64,000 bases of DNA from Dysidea avara (Eukaryota > Porifera > Demospongiae > Dictyoceratida > Dysideidae), in the NCBI RefSeq assembly GCF_963678975.1, contig NC_089281.1, positions 3,802,449 to 3,866,448 of the forward strand, in the 5' to 3' direction. This document shows, in pieces, positions 36,809-49,020 of the stretch. Both the position numbers and the translations under genes were made by a program. The notes under the pieces are model-generated. The model saw nothing but the letters and a program-made list of their open reading frames with translations. It was not told where the DNA came from and did no database searches. Position 1 is the first letter of the stretch. Each line of letters opens with the position of its first letter.

Positions 36809-37440
36809 GCAGTGAAATACTACTTAGAAGTGATTGTTTTAGTAGCCAGTTTCCATGCATGCCTCAGAGTGGCCCTTTTAGCTAAATGGTTTGGATCTGA
36901 GCTTATTTGACCCCTCTACCTGGATCTTCCCCTTACTACATGTATTTCACCAGTTGCATAATATGTACTTATATTATTATTATTGAAATAGAAAGTTGTG
37001 CACTGTGTACCAGTTAAGTAAACTATACAGTGTTCATGCATACTTCCATTTTGAATTATGTATACCTTTTGTTCTCTCATGAGTCCTTTTGGAATTGAGT
37101 CATTAGCATAAAATTCTTGTACATTTTTACTGTCAATGGAAGTAGTTTGTCATTTTGAATTTGATGATTCACAAATTTCCACTCACAATATACCGTATAC
37201 CAGGAAATATTTTGCAGTGCATAATTTTCATGGTTTTTGCAGTTACTATGACTACCGTGAAATTTTATCATGTGAAAATTTATGAAGCTTCAACTTACCA
37301 TACTGAAAGTAGTGTGGCTCCTGTTGTGTGATAGTGTTTGTAGACGTATGTGGACTCCACAAACAGTATCACTCATTCCAGATTTTAAAGAGGGCATGGT
37401 TCATGAAATAAGCTAGCCTATTGCAAGACTAAACTATATT
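36809..37440. other. no gene recognised
   Basis: Ordinary AT-rich DNA between the nested hAT-like element and the foldback at 37448. Confidence 0.4.
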
Positions 37441-37447
37441 CCTTGAA

Positions 37448-37581
37448 CTAGTCTTGCATAGCCAGACCCTATTTCTCCACACCGCACTTAACAATTGGAA
37501 ATTATCAGAGCAGGAGCTTATAATTTCCAATCGATAAGTGCCATGTGGAGAAATAGGGTCTGGCTACACGAGACTAGTTCG
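37448..37581. repeat. foldback MITE, GACTAGTCTTGCATAGCC-type arms
   Basis: ACTAGTCTTGCATAGCCAGA at the left pairs with TCTGGCTACACGAGACTAGT at the right. Arms of about 60 bp continue through CCCTATTTCTCCACA and GGAAATTAT. Same family as 28134-28223. Confidence 0.9.
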
Positions 37582-37616
37582 GTACATGGTCAAAGCCATA
37601 ACATGACTGCAGTAAC

Positions 37617-38615
37617 TGTAGGGGTATCTAGTGAGGGCAGCAGTGTGACTGTAGGGGTATGACTGTAGGGGTATCTAGTGAGGGGTATCTAGTGACTGTA
37701 GGGGTATCTAGTGACTGTAGGGGTATAGGGGTATAGTGACTGTAGGGGTATCTAGTGACTGTAGGGGTATAGGGGTATAGTGACTGTAGGGGTATAGGGG
37801 TATAGTGACTGTAGGGGTATAGGGGTATAGTGACTGTAGGGGTATAGGGGTATAGTGACTGTAGGGGTATAGGGGTATAGTGACTGTAGGGGTATAGGGG
37901 TATAGTGACTGTAGGGGTATAGGGGTATAGTGACTGTAGGGGTATAGGGGTATAGTGACTGTAGGGGTATCTAGTGACTGTAGGGGTATAGGGGTATAGT
38001 GACTGTAGGGGTATAGGGGTATAGTGACTGTAGGGGTATAGGGGTATAGTGACTGTAGGGGTATCTAGTGACTGTAGGGGTATAGTGACTGTAGGGGTAT
38101 AGGGGTATAGTGACTGTAGGGGTATAGGGGTATAGTGACTGTAGGAGTATAGGGGTATAGTGACTGTAGGGGTATAGTGACTGTAGGGGTATAGGGGTAT
38201 AGTGACTGTAGGGGTATAGGGGTATAGTGACTGTAGGGGTATAGGGGTATAGTGACTGTAGGGGTATAGGGGTACAGTGACTGTAGGGGTATAGCGGTAT
38301 AGTGACTGTAGGGGTATCTAGTGACTGTAGGGGTATAGGGGTATAGTGACTGTAGGGGTATAGGGGTATAGTGACTGTAGGGGTATAGGGGTACAGTGAC
38401 TGTAGGGGTATAGGGGTACAGTGACTGTAGGGGTATAGGGGTACAGTGACTGTAGGGGTATAGGGGTACAGTGACTGTAGGGGTATAGGGGTACAGTGAC
38501 TGTAGGGGTATAGCGGTATAGTGACTGTAGGGGTATCTAGTGACTGTAGGGGTATAGGGGTATAGTGACTGTAGGGGTATCTAGTGACTGTAGGGGTATC
38601 TAGTGACTGTAGGGC
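37617..38615. repeat. G-rich minisatellite, 25-bp unit GTGACTGTAGGGGTATAGGGGTATA type
   Basis: About 1 kb of tandem units, mostly 25 bp (GTGACTGTAGGGG, TATAGGGG, TATA) mixed with 19-bp units ending TATCTA. Regularly spaced GGGG runs lie on the plus strand. The 229-codon Tyr/Pro/Thr minus-strand frame is only this repeat translated. Confidence 0.98.
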
Positions 38616-39230
38616 ACTGTGCAAAAAGTTTGATATACTCAGGTGCACACTAGTAGGCATAACTCAATTATACATTCAATTTACACAGGTATGTATGAAT
38701 ATGATATACTATAATTGTATATCCTGTGTATTACAAATTGGCTGCTATACACTGGTGTGTATACATCATGTGTACATATGTAATAGATATACACAATGTA
38801 GTATAGCTTACCACAGCTTGTTGGCATGGCTACGTGGGCACAGTACATACAGCTAACTTATTATTAAATTCTTATGTATTCTGTGCTATTTTTAAAGAAT
38901 TTATGTATAAAAATGTAATTCAATAAACTGTAACACACACAACAACAGCTCCATTGTCATCCCAAGTGGCATTAATCTAAGCTTGCCTTTATGTAGAATT
39001 ACATTTGTATAGAAAAAAAACATTAAGATGTTCTCTGTCATGGTGGCTTTTCTTCATCTACACCAGGCCTGACCCAGTTGGTGGTTGCTGTACATCAATT
39101 CAAGCCATACATGTAGTACTATTTTCACCAGGCTGCATCTGCCAAGACATAGTTATTTTAAAGAGCACATAGGCTACAATTACCAGTATAAAATTTATGG
39201 TACAACTTTATAACTGACTGAAAGAAACTG
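38616..39230. other. mostly featureless; possible minus-strand terminal exon near 39045-39100
   Basis: The complement reads TTGATGTACAG, then about 54 nt open in one frame (TTNWVRPGVDEEKPP, stop). It could be a last exon downstream of the exon-like array at 39301, but nothing confirms it. Confidence 0.25.
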
Positions 39231-39300
39231 CAAAAGAACAGTTGTAAAGTTGTAAATGCTCAGAACAGTTGTAAAGTTGTGAATGCTCAGACATACAGTA

Positions 39301-39870
39301 CTTACCAGTTGTATGTCATACAGCTTCAGTTCTCTTCGCTGACTGAATCTGCAAAGGATATCAGTTGTTAGTGAACAAATGCTAGTGAAAACTTACCAGC
39401 TGTCCATCGTACACATGGGTACTCTCTGTTGAGTGAATCTGCCAAGGATATCGGTCATTATTATACAAAGGCCGTGGTCATACTTAGCAGTTGTCTGCCG
39501 TAAACTTGGGTACTCCTTGATGGCCGAATGATATTGATTGTTAGTGCACAAAAGGCTATTGCAAGTTGTCCATCATACAAAGACCATGGTCATTATTGTC
39601 CATTGAATAACTTGAGTATACTTTGCTGACTGAATCTGTCAAGAATATAAGCTGTTATTAGTATGCAAAGGCCATGATCATACTTACCGATTGTCTGTCA
39701 TTATAACTTCAGTACTCTTTGCTGACCGAATCTGCCAAGGATATCGGTTGTTAGTGCACAAAGGTCATCGTACAACTTGAGTACTCCCTACTGAGTGAAT
39801 CTGGCACACTTTACTGGTTGAATCTATCATACCAAGAATATCAGTAGTAAGTGCACACAGGCTATAGGTT
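39301..39870 (-). repeat. tandem array of about 100-bp units with splice-site-like borders
   Basis: On the minus strand each unit is a 42-46 nt core starting ATTC(A/G)(G/C)TCA, usually after TTGGCAG or TTTGCAG and often ending CAACTG or CAGCTG before GTAAGT. Clear cores lie at 39306-39348 and 39397-39438, with others to about 39830. In one phase most cores read I-x-S-x-x-x-T-x-V. Some donors and acceptors are mutated. Either a tandemly duplicated small exon or a coincidental repeat. Confidence 0.55.
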
Positions 39871-40667
39871 ATGAGGGACAAAACTGTGCAAAACTGTGTA
39901 AAACATGACTTTAAATTCACAAAATCTAGAGAGCATCATTATACATTACTTCACTAAGGTAATCACTCAATGATTTCATCAATATAAAATTATATAGAAA
40001 ACTGTCAATATTCACAAATTTGCAAGAATTTCACCCCTCAAAAATTTCTAGCATTTGTTGTCATTTCATCGATGCTTTTTTAATTATACAGTATTTAGGC
40101 ATACTTAACAGTTGCTGGTGGAACATGACTGTTGGCGTACATAACATCTATGCTTTTGGGTAATGTCGTACACCACATTTATACCGCTGCAGTACCGGGA
40201 ACATTGGCTTCATCGTCATATCATACACAAAGTATTAGGAGGATCTGTATACTTGAAAATTATTATTAAGTCCTATATAAGGTAGGTAGTCAATTTAACT
40301 TTTAAGAACAGTATGTAAGCCACAGTGGTAACTAGCAACATGCATACATACATTTGGCCAAGACTGTGATATTAATATAGTCACCTGTAGTAACACTATA
40401 GTCACATGGCTACTTGTTCTTCCTTAATAAATTTTGTTACAAAGGCCAGCTACCCAAACGTTTGATAGCACACACTGAAAGAACAAGTAGGCCTTACATA
40501 ATATATATTTAGTACGGACTATTCAGGCGTAGAGAAACGTGTAAAACCACTGGAAGCGAGCATATGCTCACCTCTTTGATATGATTGGTTATAGTACCTA
40601 TCTCTAATGAAAATTTTAATGAGCTGGACACATGCAAGTGCTGTTGTTTTCCATGAGTAATGGTGCA
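39871..40667. other. no gene recognised
   Basis: AT-rich flank. One decayed CTTAACAGTTG border like those of the array occurs near 40103. Confidence 0.4.
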
Positions 40668-41725
40668 CCGCAGTGCTGATTCACTGGGTAGGCGCGACCA
40701 CATGTCTGCACATCCCAGACCAAACTCGTTTGTATGGAATTTTCTATTTAGCCAAATTTTCTGCTGACGCCTTCATAACTCTATAATGTTTAGCACTATG
40801 GGTATGATTTCAGTTAAGTCATACAAGAGACCAAAAAGTAAGCTGCATACTTTTGTATAGTGTGATAGAGACTTTAGTCTATAATAAAAATGATTCATTG
40901 TAGATTGGTCACTTACTACACACAGTGTAGAATTATTCACAGATTCTTTAACTATATGTATGTGATTACACCCAACATTCTTTGTTTGTGTACAGTCATG
41001 AACATCCATTGTAATGCCAGTTTACAGCAATGATTGCCAATTTACCAGACCACCACTGGAACATGAAGCATGACAAAGTGAAACTTGACAATCTATGAGG
41101 TACATACAGGCTGCTGTTGCTTCCTCCAAGAAAATTTCATATATAGATCCTCTGAGGATGAATTATAGAGAAATTTCAGTAATTTATCATAATTGTCTCA
41201 AATGCTGATTCACTGGGTAGGCGCGACCACATGTCTGCACATCCCAGACCAAACTCGTTACTATGGAATTTTCTATTTAGCCAAATTTTCTGCTGACGCC
41301 TTCATAACTATGTTTAGCACTATGGGTATGATTTCAGTTAAGTCATACAAGAGACCAAAAAGTAAGCTGCATACTTTCGTATAGTGTGATGGAGACTTTA
41401 GTCTATAATAAAAATGATTCATTGTAGATTGGTCACTTACTACGCACAGTGTAGAATTATTCACAGATTCTTTAACTATATGTATGTGATTACACCCAAC
41501 ATTCTTTGTTTGTGTACAGTCATGAACATCCATTGTAATGCCAGTTTACAGCAATGATTGCCATTTTACCAGACCACCACTGGAACGTGAAGCATGACAA
41601 AGTGAAACTTGACAATCTATGAGGTACATACAGGCTGCTGTTGCTTCCTCCAAGAAAATTTCGTAGATCCTCTGAGGATGGATTATAGAGGAATTTCAGT
41701 AATTTATCATAATTGTCTCAAATTA
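40668..41725. repeat. two-copy tandem duplication, about 530-bp unit
   Basis: The segment from GCTGATTCACTGGGTAGGCG (40672) recurs at 41203 with a few substitutions and small deletions. Both carry the same minus-strand frame (MDVHDCTQTKNVGC...), 78 and 86 codons, which differs at its end because of an indel, so it is not clearly a gene. Confidence 0.9.
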
Positions 41726-41824
41726 TGGCTGATCTCATATCACTCACTGGTCTGGTTTCATTTAGCCACCAGAGTATAACCAGAAAATGCCAATTCAAGT
41801 ATTTTAGTCATCATAGTGTAAAAA

Positions 41825-41932
<108 letters not shown>

Positions 41933-42026
41933 ATTTGCATGTGTGTACTGTGTAGCATTAATATTTATTATGCATATGTGTGTGTGCATTTGCATGTGTG
42001 TACTGTGTAGCATTAATATTTATTAT

Positions 42027-42484
42027 TAGGGACCTGCCGATTATGTTAGCATAATTTTGAGCATAATAGGTACCTAAAAGCATTGAGCATAATGCCAGCA
42101 TAATAGGTTAAATATTTGTACGATAGTGTAAACTCTTGCTGGGAAAATGACAATTGCAAAATAAGATGGATATACTCTAATAGAGCAGTCAGTAACTCTA
42201 ATAGAACAATCATCAAACTGACTGTTCTATTAGAGTATATCGATCTTGTCTCTTACATGCAGGCATGCAGCAAGAATTTATTATTTGTGTTCCAGCCACT
42301 CATTTTTTTCTTTCTATATAGTGTTAAACTAGTAGCAAAGCATATGAACTAAGGCATGAACATTGAGCATAATCGAGCATAATAGGTAAATATTGAGCAT
42401 TAATTTAAGCATAATAGGTGAATTTTTTGAGCAGTGCAGCATAGCATAATAGGTAAAATTATCAGCATAATCGGCAGGTCCCTA
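42027..42484. mobile_element. hAT-like MITE with perfect 8-bp target duplication
   Basis: Ends TAGGGACCTGCCGATTATG and CATAATCGGCAGGTCCCTA. TTTATTAT lies immediately outside both (42019-42026 and 42485-42492). The interior is full of AGCATAATAGG words in both orientations and has paired CTCTAATAGAG / CTATTAGAG motifs at 42172-42246. Confidence 0.95.
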
Positions 42485-42549
42485 TTTATTATGCATATGT
42501 GTGTGTGCATGTGTAATGTACTGTAGCCTACCTATACACACATGTAGGC

Positions 42550-44640
42550 TCACTTATCTCGTTCATAAAAAGGATAAGCTTGATCACTGATGTAAGTTCC
42601 AGGGGAGACCACAGTTTTCTCCTGCAGTGTAGCCTTCTCCATCACATCGTGTAGGTACTGTAGAAACAGGAGTACACACCATAAAACTTTCAGTAGCCAC
42701 CCACACTATGAATAGGAATGCATATATACATGGAATCCTTGCAGTACACTAATCCCTATAAACACTGTAATCAACTAGGATGACCTTCACACATACCTGT
42801 ACAAACATATGACACTCAGTTACTGTAGTAGCCCTACGTGAAATTTAAAAAAATCGATGCACTAAAATTTTCTCCAATTTCCTTCTTCTATAGCTCATTT
42901 AAATTGCCATGCACTACTTTTCCAACAAAATCTGAGGTATCTATTTGCCATGCACTACTTTTCCAACAAAATCTGAGGTATCTATTATGTGTCATGAGAT
43001 ATGTCTTTTATTGCATTTTGCAATACAAAATTTGTTACACCAGGTTAGTTGGGTCATTGTGGTGCCAAAATTTCCATGAATTAGATCATTGTGCTCATAG
43101 AGGGTTGCTCTACACATATCACACCTGAAAAGTTACCAGACACAAAGTAGGCTGTACACAATAATTAATTTTACAGAAACATATTGCACATACTTCTTAG
43201 CTGTCATTTTAGCCATGAGCAAACAGTTTGTACAATGATTGTTTTACAGTATACAGTCAAACCTCTCTAATGCGACGCTCAATGGGAGCCATAGATTTTG
43301 CTGAATAAAGGAGGTTGTTGGATTATCAAGTCACCTCTGTAATCCGACATTATACAATATGTCAGATTATGCAGTAAATAACAGGTAAAACAGATCACAC
43401 AATGTTTTAAACATGAATTAATTTTAGAATTTGTAAGTATTACAGCTTTTTTCTATTACTGTCAACCAATTAAATACTTTGGTTGCTTAAAAATTATTTT
43501 CTGTGATTATTCTAATGCCGCTATTATTCTCTGTCAGATTACAAAGGTCAAAAACAATGCATTTCCAAGTCTAGAGAATCACAGTTTGTGTCGGATTATG
43601 GGGTACAGAGTTGTCAGATTACAGAGGTTGTTTTCTATACAAAAATGTTGGTAAATGACATTTCAGTCGGATTCTGGATTATGCAGGTGTTGGATTAGAG
43701 AGGTTCGACTGAATATACAATTACTGTTTTACAGAGGACACCTGCATAACCTGGACACTTAGTTGAGGCCCCAAAGTACCAGCTTTTACATGTAAACTGA
43801 CCTGGAAAATCAGGACATCTTAATAATCAGGACATTTTTGGTTGATCCCAAGGTGTCTTTAATACACAGGTTCCACTGTAATGAATTTATATTTCATTTT
43901 GAATATCAGGACACCCTCCTATCTCACATAGCTAGACCAACTTTTTCAGGGGAAGTTCCACTGCTTGGTGCAAATTGGCAAAGCCATTATCTTCTTACTG
44001 TTTAGGTTCTGAGACTATTATACTTTAAAATGTGGCACAGTGTTTGCTTGAACACAACAGGATACAAAACAAGCATGTTGCTCAATAGCAAAAGGCTTAG
44101 TCAGTCTGGCTATGCGAGATTTGTTGGACTCCTGAACATACATACAAACTAAATCATCTGTACATAATACTTGATACATCACTCTTAACCTACACTTCGG
44201 ATGGTGGTGGTCTATCAAAGCGTCGTACCAATGATGGTGACCGGCTATACAATATGACACAGTGGGAGATACAAAATGACACAGCGAGACATACAATATT
44301 ATGACACAGTGAGACACATAATATGACACAGTGGGACTAACACGTGCAAAAGCAGTGATGTCATGCTTAGAGGTGTGTCCAGAATGAGTGCGACTATTCA
44401 AACTGGACCACACCCATTTTTCTCCCTACAAAGATAAAGTGGTCTAGCCAGGTGAGACTAGTACATAAAGTATAACATGCTTAAGTAATCTGTAAAGGAC
44501 AATACAAACATATCATAGATCCTTTACACTCTAAGGATCTATGAACATATCCACTCACCAAGAGGAATGTAGTAGTGAAGTAGTATTCACAGCGGAATCA
44601 ACACTAATAACTAACTAGTTACTGTCTGTCCAGTTTGCCA
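42550..44640 (-). CDS. small four-exon gene, predicted 73-residue protein, unrecognised
   Basis: Exons by splice sites and phase: 5' exon ending 44559 (donor CTTG|GTGAGT), 43041-43124, 42797-42833, and 42550-42657 with a TGA stop. The phases (2, 2, 0) agree across all three junctions. The first exon has an in-frame stop and no ATG in the joined frame, so translation probably starts at 43115-43117, making the first exon untranslated. The protein begins MCRATLYEHNDLIHGNFG, continues through TVTECHMFVQYLHDVMEKAT and ends YISDQAYPFYERDK: hydrophilic, no membrane helix, two Cys. I do not recognise the family. The 43041 donor (GTGTAA) is weak, and the final AAGTGA could also serve as a donor. A pogo-like MITE occupies the first intron. 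The 5' end is divergent from the spliced non-coding transcript at 44761. Confidence 0.5.
43254..43711. mobile_element. pogo/Tigger-like MITE
   Basis: Ends CAGTCAAACCTCTCTAATGC and GATTAGAGAGGTTCGACTG. Repeated GTCGGATTA/AATCCGACA-type words lie inside. TA is near both ends. Same class as 27349-27776. Confidence 0.8.
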
Positions 44641-44760
44641 CATAACTGTAGGAATTTGCGCGGTGGTCTAGGACGATGAGCTCTTCCAGAGTATCAAATC
44701 ACGTGATTCGTAAGTGTTCGAATTTATAAGCAACACTAGTTTTACAACCGGATGCGGTTA
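44641..44760. promoter_or_regulatory. probable shared promoter region between divergent transcripts
   Basis: This stretch separates the first exon of the minus-strand small gene from the first exon of the plus-strand spliced transcript. It is locally richer in G+C and CpG (TTTGCGCGGTGG, CACGTGATTCG, CCGGATGCGG) than its surroundings and free of repeats. No TATA box is assigned. The call rests only on layout. Confidence 0.35.
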
Positions 44761-45850
44761 GACCTCTTTTGCCGAGAGCTCAGACTAGCAGTGTGTGAAG
44801 TCTAGCGCAGTTCTTTTCATCCGAGTTTTTATCGATGATACTTTGTTTTATTGCGCACTGTTCTGTCGGGTCGGAGGCACTTTTATGTGAGCACCGCCTC
44901 CAGAGGTGAGTCAGTGTAGCTATTAATGTTCACTTCTTATTGCCGTGGTGTACTAAATATTAATCTTTTAGGTGTTAGCTAGACGCGCGTAGTTGTATCG
45001 CTCTCAAGACTAGGTCAAGGCGTCGTGCTCCACTAGTATCACGGTAAGCGTACATGAATTGTGCGTGTGGTTCATTAAAGTTTCTGTTTATGTAGTTTTG
45101 TCTTTAGGTACAAAAGCACATTTAAAAGGTTTGTTAGTTTACTTGTTGTCTATACTGTTTTACGGGCTGATGATTCAATGCAGGTATTGTATGGAAGTTG
45201 CTTTGGCGGCATAGTTTGCTGCATCATGCACTGACATAATAATAGCTTGGTAAGCAGTAGTGCTTCTTTCTTGCCAGCTTTAATTTTTCTTTTCAATGAT
45301 AGTGGCAATGGAACTGCTGCTGCTTATTATGATTGCACAGCATTTCAATAGTTACAGGTATGTCTGTTGTCGTATTACTGACTAACTATTTTAAAGTATT
45401 CATTTTGTAGGGCTGAATTGTAGAATCACATGCTACTGATACTTCATTGTGTAGATGCCAGGCACATGATCATGATTGAGTTAACTGTGTTTATGCAGTG
45501 AACAGGTATAATAGCTTTTCATAGTTGTCTATTGGAGAATACACCTTTTCTATTGTAGAACAGTGTGTGGAGTTTAGGAGATGTGAACTAGGAAGAAGAA
45601 TTATGTCCACACATGTACATCTGGTGAATTTATCAGCTTCGTTTCATTGGTAAGGCCACAAAAGAGCATTTGAATCATTGTTAAGTGATTTCTTTTGTCT
45701 GTAGACGTCGTTTGATGATGAGACCTATATAGAAGAAGAATGATGTACCTGCTACTTTTATCAAAGTGAACACTACTGGACACATTTCATGTTGTTTACT
45801 CAATGTTGTACAATTTTAAATTTTTTAATATGAAACCTCTAATCTTATAA
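44761..45850 (+). ncRNA. spliced long non-coding RNA with seven mini-introns
   Basis: A regular series of GT-AG introns is visible on the plus strand: 44906-44971 (66 nt), 45044-45107 (64), 45129-45183 (55), 45250-45302 (53), 45358-45410 (53), 45506-45558 (53) and 45650-45704 (55). Donors are mostly GTAAG or GTATG/GTGAG, and acceptors end TTTAG, TGTAG or GCAG. Exons are 21-145 nt. Joined exons have stops in all frames; the longest ATG frame in the first exon is about 25 codons (MILCFIAHC...). So it is probably non-coding, or the untranslated part of a transcript. Exact 5' and 3' ends are unknown; no AATAAA was found near 45850. It runs divergently from the 73-residue gene. A protein with long UTR introns is the main alternative. 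Confidence 0.6.
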
Positions 45851-46128
45851 TAGTAAAGATATTCACATCAGATATACTACATTGAGTTACACCACAATTA
45901 TACATTGGTGAGTATATCAAATATGTATTTCTTACATATGCACATATTATACTTATGTAAACAGAGGTTATACACGTGGTTAACCAGTAGTGTATAAGTC
46001 AATTATACTCATATATTATACATAGTAGTGTAAATGGTATCTATACACAGGTACAACCATGGTGTATAACAGATGTGCCACACATGTGTATCCTTGGTGT
46101 ATATCATAATAATACATCAGTTATACAC
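45851..46128. repeat. TATACAC-rich degenerate repeat next to the gap
   Basis: Words such as TTATACA, TGTATAA and GGTGTATA recur in both orientations up to the N run, suggesting a MITE or tandem repeat cut by the assembly gap. Confidence 0.5.
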
Positions 46129-46328
46129 NNNNNNNNNNNNNNNNNNNNNNNNNNNNNNNNNNNNNNNNNNNNNNNNNNNNNNNNNNNNNNNNNNNNNNNN
46201 NNNNNNNNNNNNNNNNNNNNNNNNNNNNNNNNNNNNNNNNNNNNNNNNNNNNNNNNNNNNNNNNNNNNNNNNNNNNNNNNNNNNNNNNNNNNNNNNNNNN
46301 NNNNNNNNNNNNNNNNNNNNNNNNNNNN
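46129..46328. other. assembly gap (200 N)
   Basis: Exactly 200 undetermined bases directly before the AGCC array. True size is unknown. Confidence 0.99.
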
Positions 46329-47487
<1,159 letters not shown>

Positions 47488-48080
47488 TTAGGCAAGCATA
47501 ACTCAACAGCTAAAGCTATATGGGCTTGATTTTTTCACTGTTTGGCGTCGCTTTGTCCCCCAGGTGTGCCTTTTGGCTTACCACAGTGTATACATGATGG
47601 ACTTACCTTTGTCCTCCTTTGTATCCCATTTCTTTTTGCTGACAGCCCAAGGTGTCAATTCGCAGTAGTGCAATGCATGGCTTCCCTACATTTATAAATG
47701 AAAATCGTTCATGTTTTCCATGGTGACGGATTGATGGCAGAGGCACTTTTAATACTGTCCTTCGTTTGTAATGCTGTGTAACAGGCTGAAATAGGTGAAA
47801 ACAAAGCATCATAGCCACTTCACTTTCAAGTCAGTAATTGATAGTTGTGGCATGCAAATCGTGCATATTTTTCATGGTGACTGGGTTGATTGCAGAGGCG
47901 CTTCTACTATTGTTCTTCGTTTGTAGCACTGTGTAACAGGCTTAACATAGCTGAAAGCAAAGTGTAATGGCCACTTCACCTTTGTGAGTCAGTAATTGAT
48001 AGCTGGGGTGTGCATTCGGATGAAAACATTAACTCTGGCACCATCCTTACTTTTGATGTGGTATGCTGGGTTTGCCAGTT
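47488..48080 (+). repeat. dispersed repeat family A, copy 4, fused to the AGCC array
   Basis: Begins TTTAGGCAAGCATAACTCAA at the point where other copies leave their CTGA tract, then GGCTTGATTTTTTCACTG as in copy 1. The 3' half is partly repeated (about 47690-47830 and 47865-48010). Confidence 0.75.
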
Positions 48081-48115
48081 GTCATAATGTGACAAAAAGT
48101 AAACAAATAAACATA

Positions 48116-48365
48116 AGGAAAAATTTAATTAGAAATTTTAAGTTCAATTAGGGATCATTAAAAAGTAGGGAAACAAGGGAGGTCGCCTACACCTGCAGAT
48201 ATACTAATGAACATTATTTTGATCCCTAATTTAGTTATGGTATAGACTGAAGTAGGGATTAAATGTCCACTAGTATAATCTGCTGGTGTAGGTGACCTCC
48301 TTTGTTTCACTACTTTTACTCTATGATCCCTAATCACACATAAAATTCCTACTTTTTCCTTGTAC
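48116..48365. repeat. foldback MITE, GGGATCA / TGATCCC arms
   Basis: The left arm contains TTAGGGATCATTAAAAAGTA and CCTACACCTGCAGATATACT; the right arm carries their complements with mismatches. Same family as 55926-56190. Confidence 0.8.
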
Positions 48366-48469
48366 TTGTTTTTTACCTTTATGAAACTTTTATGATTTGT
48401 AAACTCTCACATACCACATCAAAAAACAGATTGGCTCCATAAGATCTATTTCACATCTGAACGCATGCC

Positions 48470-49020
48470 TCAATCATTAATTACTGACAGATTATGCTTT
48501 GTTTTCAGCTATGTTCCACCCTTTTTCAGTCTATAGAAGTGTTTCTGCAATCAAACCAGTCACTATGGAAACATGGACAATTACCAGTACAAATGTGACA
48601 GGGAAGCCATCACATGCTACTGCAAATCAACACCTTGCGTAGTTAGTGATAAGTGGGCCACATAGGAGGACAAAGGTAAGTCAATGATGAGTGCATTGTG
48701 CATACTGTGATATGCCAAAAGGAACCTGTCGGGCTGAGCCCCATCTAGTAGTGAAAAAATCATTTCCGTAGTCTTAGCCATTATCAAGTTATGTTTGTCT
48801 GAAGGAATCAGGCAGTTAGTCAGATAGCTAGCTAGTAAAAAAATCATAGCAACTTATCAGAAGCATTTTTGACCACTCTGAAGGCATGAAATTTTGGGTT
48901 TGCACTTTCTCACAAATAATATTGACCAGAAACCACCTCACAATACCTTCATGGTGTCTTGGCAGTATTGTTTAGTAATCTAAGCCCCATTATCCCTATA
49001 ATACAGTACTCTGTATGATA
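48470..49020 (-). repeat. dispersed repeat family A, copy 5 (reverse)
   Basis: The complement reads ATCATACAGAGTACTGTAT, AACAATACTGCCAAGACACC, a short TAACTGCC/CTGA-like tract and GGCTAAGACTACGGAAATGA, parallel to copies 1 and 2. Confidence 0.75.

Noticed and set aside
37617..38615. Possible CRISPR array
   Set aside because: Repeats are directly contiguous with no unique spacers, and the genome is eukaryotic. The same applies to the other tandem arrays.
37971..38660. 229-codon minus-strand frame rich in Tyr, Pro, Thr
   Set aside because: It is the 25-bp minisatellite read in one phase; no non-repetitive start or end.
44018..44413. 131-codon minus-strand ORF
   Set aside because: It runs through a local GACACAGTGAGAC-type repeat and an AGTCTGGCTATGCGAGA foldback remnant, inside the first intron of the small gene; composition is not protein-like.
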